Source: UKL13-2 sp031431435 (lineage in GTDB: Bacteria > Pseudomonadota > Gammaproteobacteria > Burkholderiales > Usitatibacteraceae). From it: a stretch of 14,945 bases of DNA. This document shows, piece after piece, positions 14,361-14,945 of the stretch; position 1 is the stretch's first letter, and each line of letters starts with the position of its first letter. Where the stretch lies: assembly GCA_031431435.1 (NCBI GenBank), contig JANPDI010000038.1, positions 1 to 14,945 on the forward strand, in the 5' to 3' direction. The notes under the pieces are model-generated. The model did no database searches, was not told the DNA's origin, and worked only from the letters and a program-made list of their open reading frames with translations. The translations under genes and the position numbers were made by a program.

Positions 14361-14945
14361 ATGAGACTCGGTACCGACATTGATCCGGTGAACCCGCTCG
14401 TCAACCCCATGCTTAACACCGGAAATACTGATTCGGTCGAATCGCGGTATATGGATTACAAGATTATTCGTCGTAACGGCGCTGTTGCATCATTTGAACC
14501 ACAGAAGATTGCCGTGGCCGTGACCAAGGCGTTTATCGCCGTCAACGGCAGCCATGAAGCCGCCTCTGCGCGGATGCGTGACCAAGTGCAGCAAACCACG
14601 ACGGTGGTGGTCAGCGCGCTGCTGCGTCACAAACCATCGGGCGGCACCTTTCATATTGAGGAAGTGCAAGATCAGGTTGAACTGGCGTTGATGCGCAATG
14701 GCGCACACGAAGTCGCCCGGTCTTATGTGTTGTATCGCGAAAAGCGCAACAACGAACGCGCCGCCGAGCGCGCCGCAAAGTCGCCCGAAGCAACCGCCAC
14801 ATCAACCGCGTTGAATGTCACCATCGCCGGCAAGAAACGTCCGCTTGATATCGCCGCGCTCACCGCATTGATTGATTCTGCGTGTGAAGGGCTGGGTGAA
14901 TTTGTCAACGCCAAGGCGATTCTCGACGGCACGTTGCGCGATTTG
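14361..14945 (+). CDS. nrdA: Class Ia ribonucleoside-diphosphate reductase, alpha subunit (5' part; runs off right edge)
   Basis: NrdA reduces NDPs to dNDPs with the radical-carrying NrdB subunit. The first 195 codons are present and open to the right edge. An ATP-cone regulatory domain starts at about residue 33 (YKIIRRNGAVASFEPQKIAV) and continues through VQDQVELALMRNGAHEVARSY. A second cone-like segment starts near 151 (LNVTIAGKKRPLDIAALTAL), as in Pseudomonas-type NrdA with two cones. The catalytic barrel lies outside the window. AGGAGA at 14349-14354 is 6 nt before the ATG. The upstream NrdR and DnaA boxes support the call independently. It is divergent from dcd. Confidence 0.93.
   Translation, partial: MRLGTDIDPVNPLVNPMLNTGNTDSVESRYMDYKIIRRNGAVASFEPQKIAVAVTKAFIAVNGSHEAASARMRDQVQQTTTVVVSALLRHKPSGGTFHIEEVQDQVELALMRNGAHEVARSYVLYREKRNNERAAERAAKSPEATATSTALNVTIAGKKRPLDIAALTALIDSACEGLGEFVNAKAILDGTLRDL

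Overview
The window reads as a chromosomal stretch of a betaproteobacterium with moderate GC (roughly mid-50s percent by eye). The supporting signs are the sequence style of the FNR-type reductase, the order ispB | rplU-rpmA-obgE-proB, and a NrdA with an N-terminal ATP-cone region. A finer taxonomic call is not supported. No transposase, integrase, phage gene or CRISPR array is visible. This is mainly a housekeeping region, and its unusual content lies in regulatory DNA and RNA structure rather than in a new gene system.

Layout. Positions 1-1681 are on the minus strand: octaprenyl diphosphate synthase (ispB), then a structurally irregular tRNA-Pro(CGG), an intrinsic terminator, and the 5' part of a ferredoxin-NADP+ reductase gene that runs off the left edge. 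From 1759 a near-consensus sigma70 promoter drives rplU-rpmA (L21, L27) on the plus strand, closed by a strong terminator. obgE (ribosome-associated GTPase) and proB (glutamate 5-kinase) follow, with a possible RNA switch between them. Convergent to proB is a secreted lytic transglycosylase. Divergent from that is a 1347-residue membrane hybrid histidine kinase (CHASE-PAS-PAS-HisKA-HATPase-REC-REC-Hpt), whose first receiver looks degenerate. A secreted TPR protein of unknown function lies convergent to it.

Positions 11374-13701 are again on the minus strand: dcd (dCTP deaminase) and gltX (glutamyl-tRNA synthetase) form a tight pair, followed by tRNA-Ala(GGC) and tRNA-Glu(UUC) with their own promoter and terminator. 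A 659-bp non-coding region then separates dcd from a divergent, right-truncated nrdA (class Ia ribonucleotide reductase large subunit).

How the genes work together. The dcd/nrdA pair places two nucleotide-pool enzymes on either side of one control region: Dcd makes dUTP for dTTP synthesis and NrdA makes dNDPs. On the nrdA side this region holds two NrdR-box-like sites spaced 31 bp apart and three DnaA boxes, one perfect. One DnaA box overlaps the second NrdR box. GltX charges tRNA-Glu, and that tRNA gene sits just downstream of gltX. The L21/L27/ObgE block serves the large ribosomal subunit.
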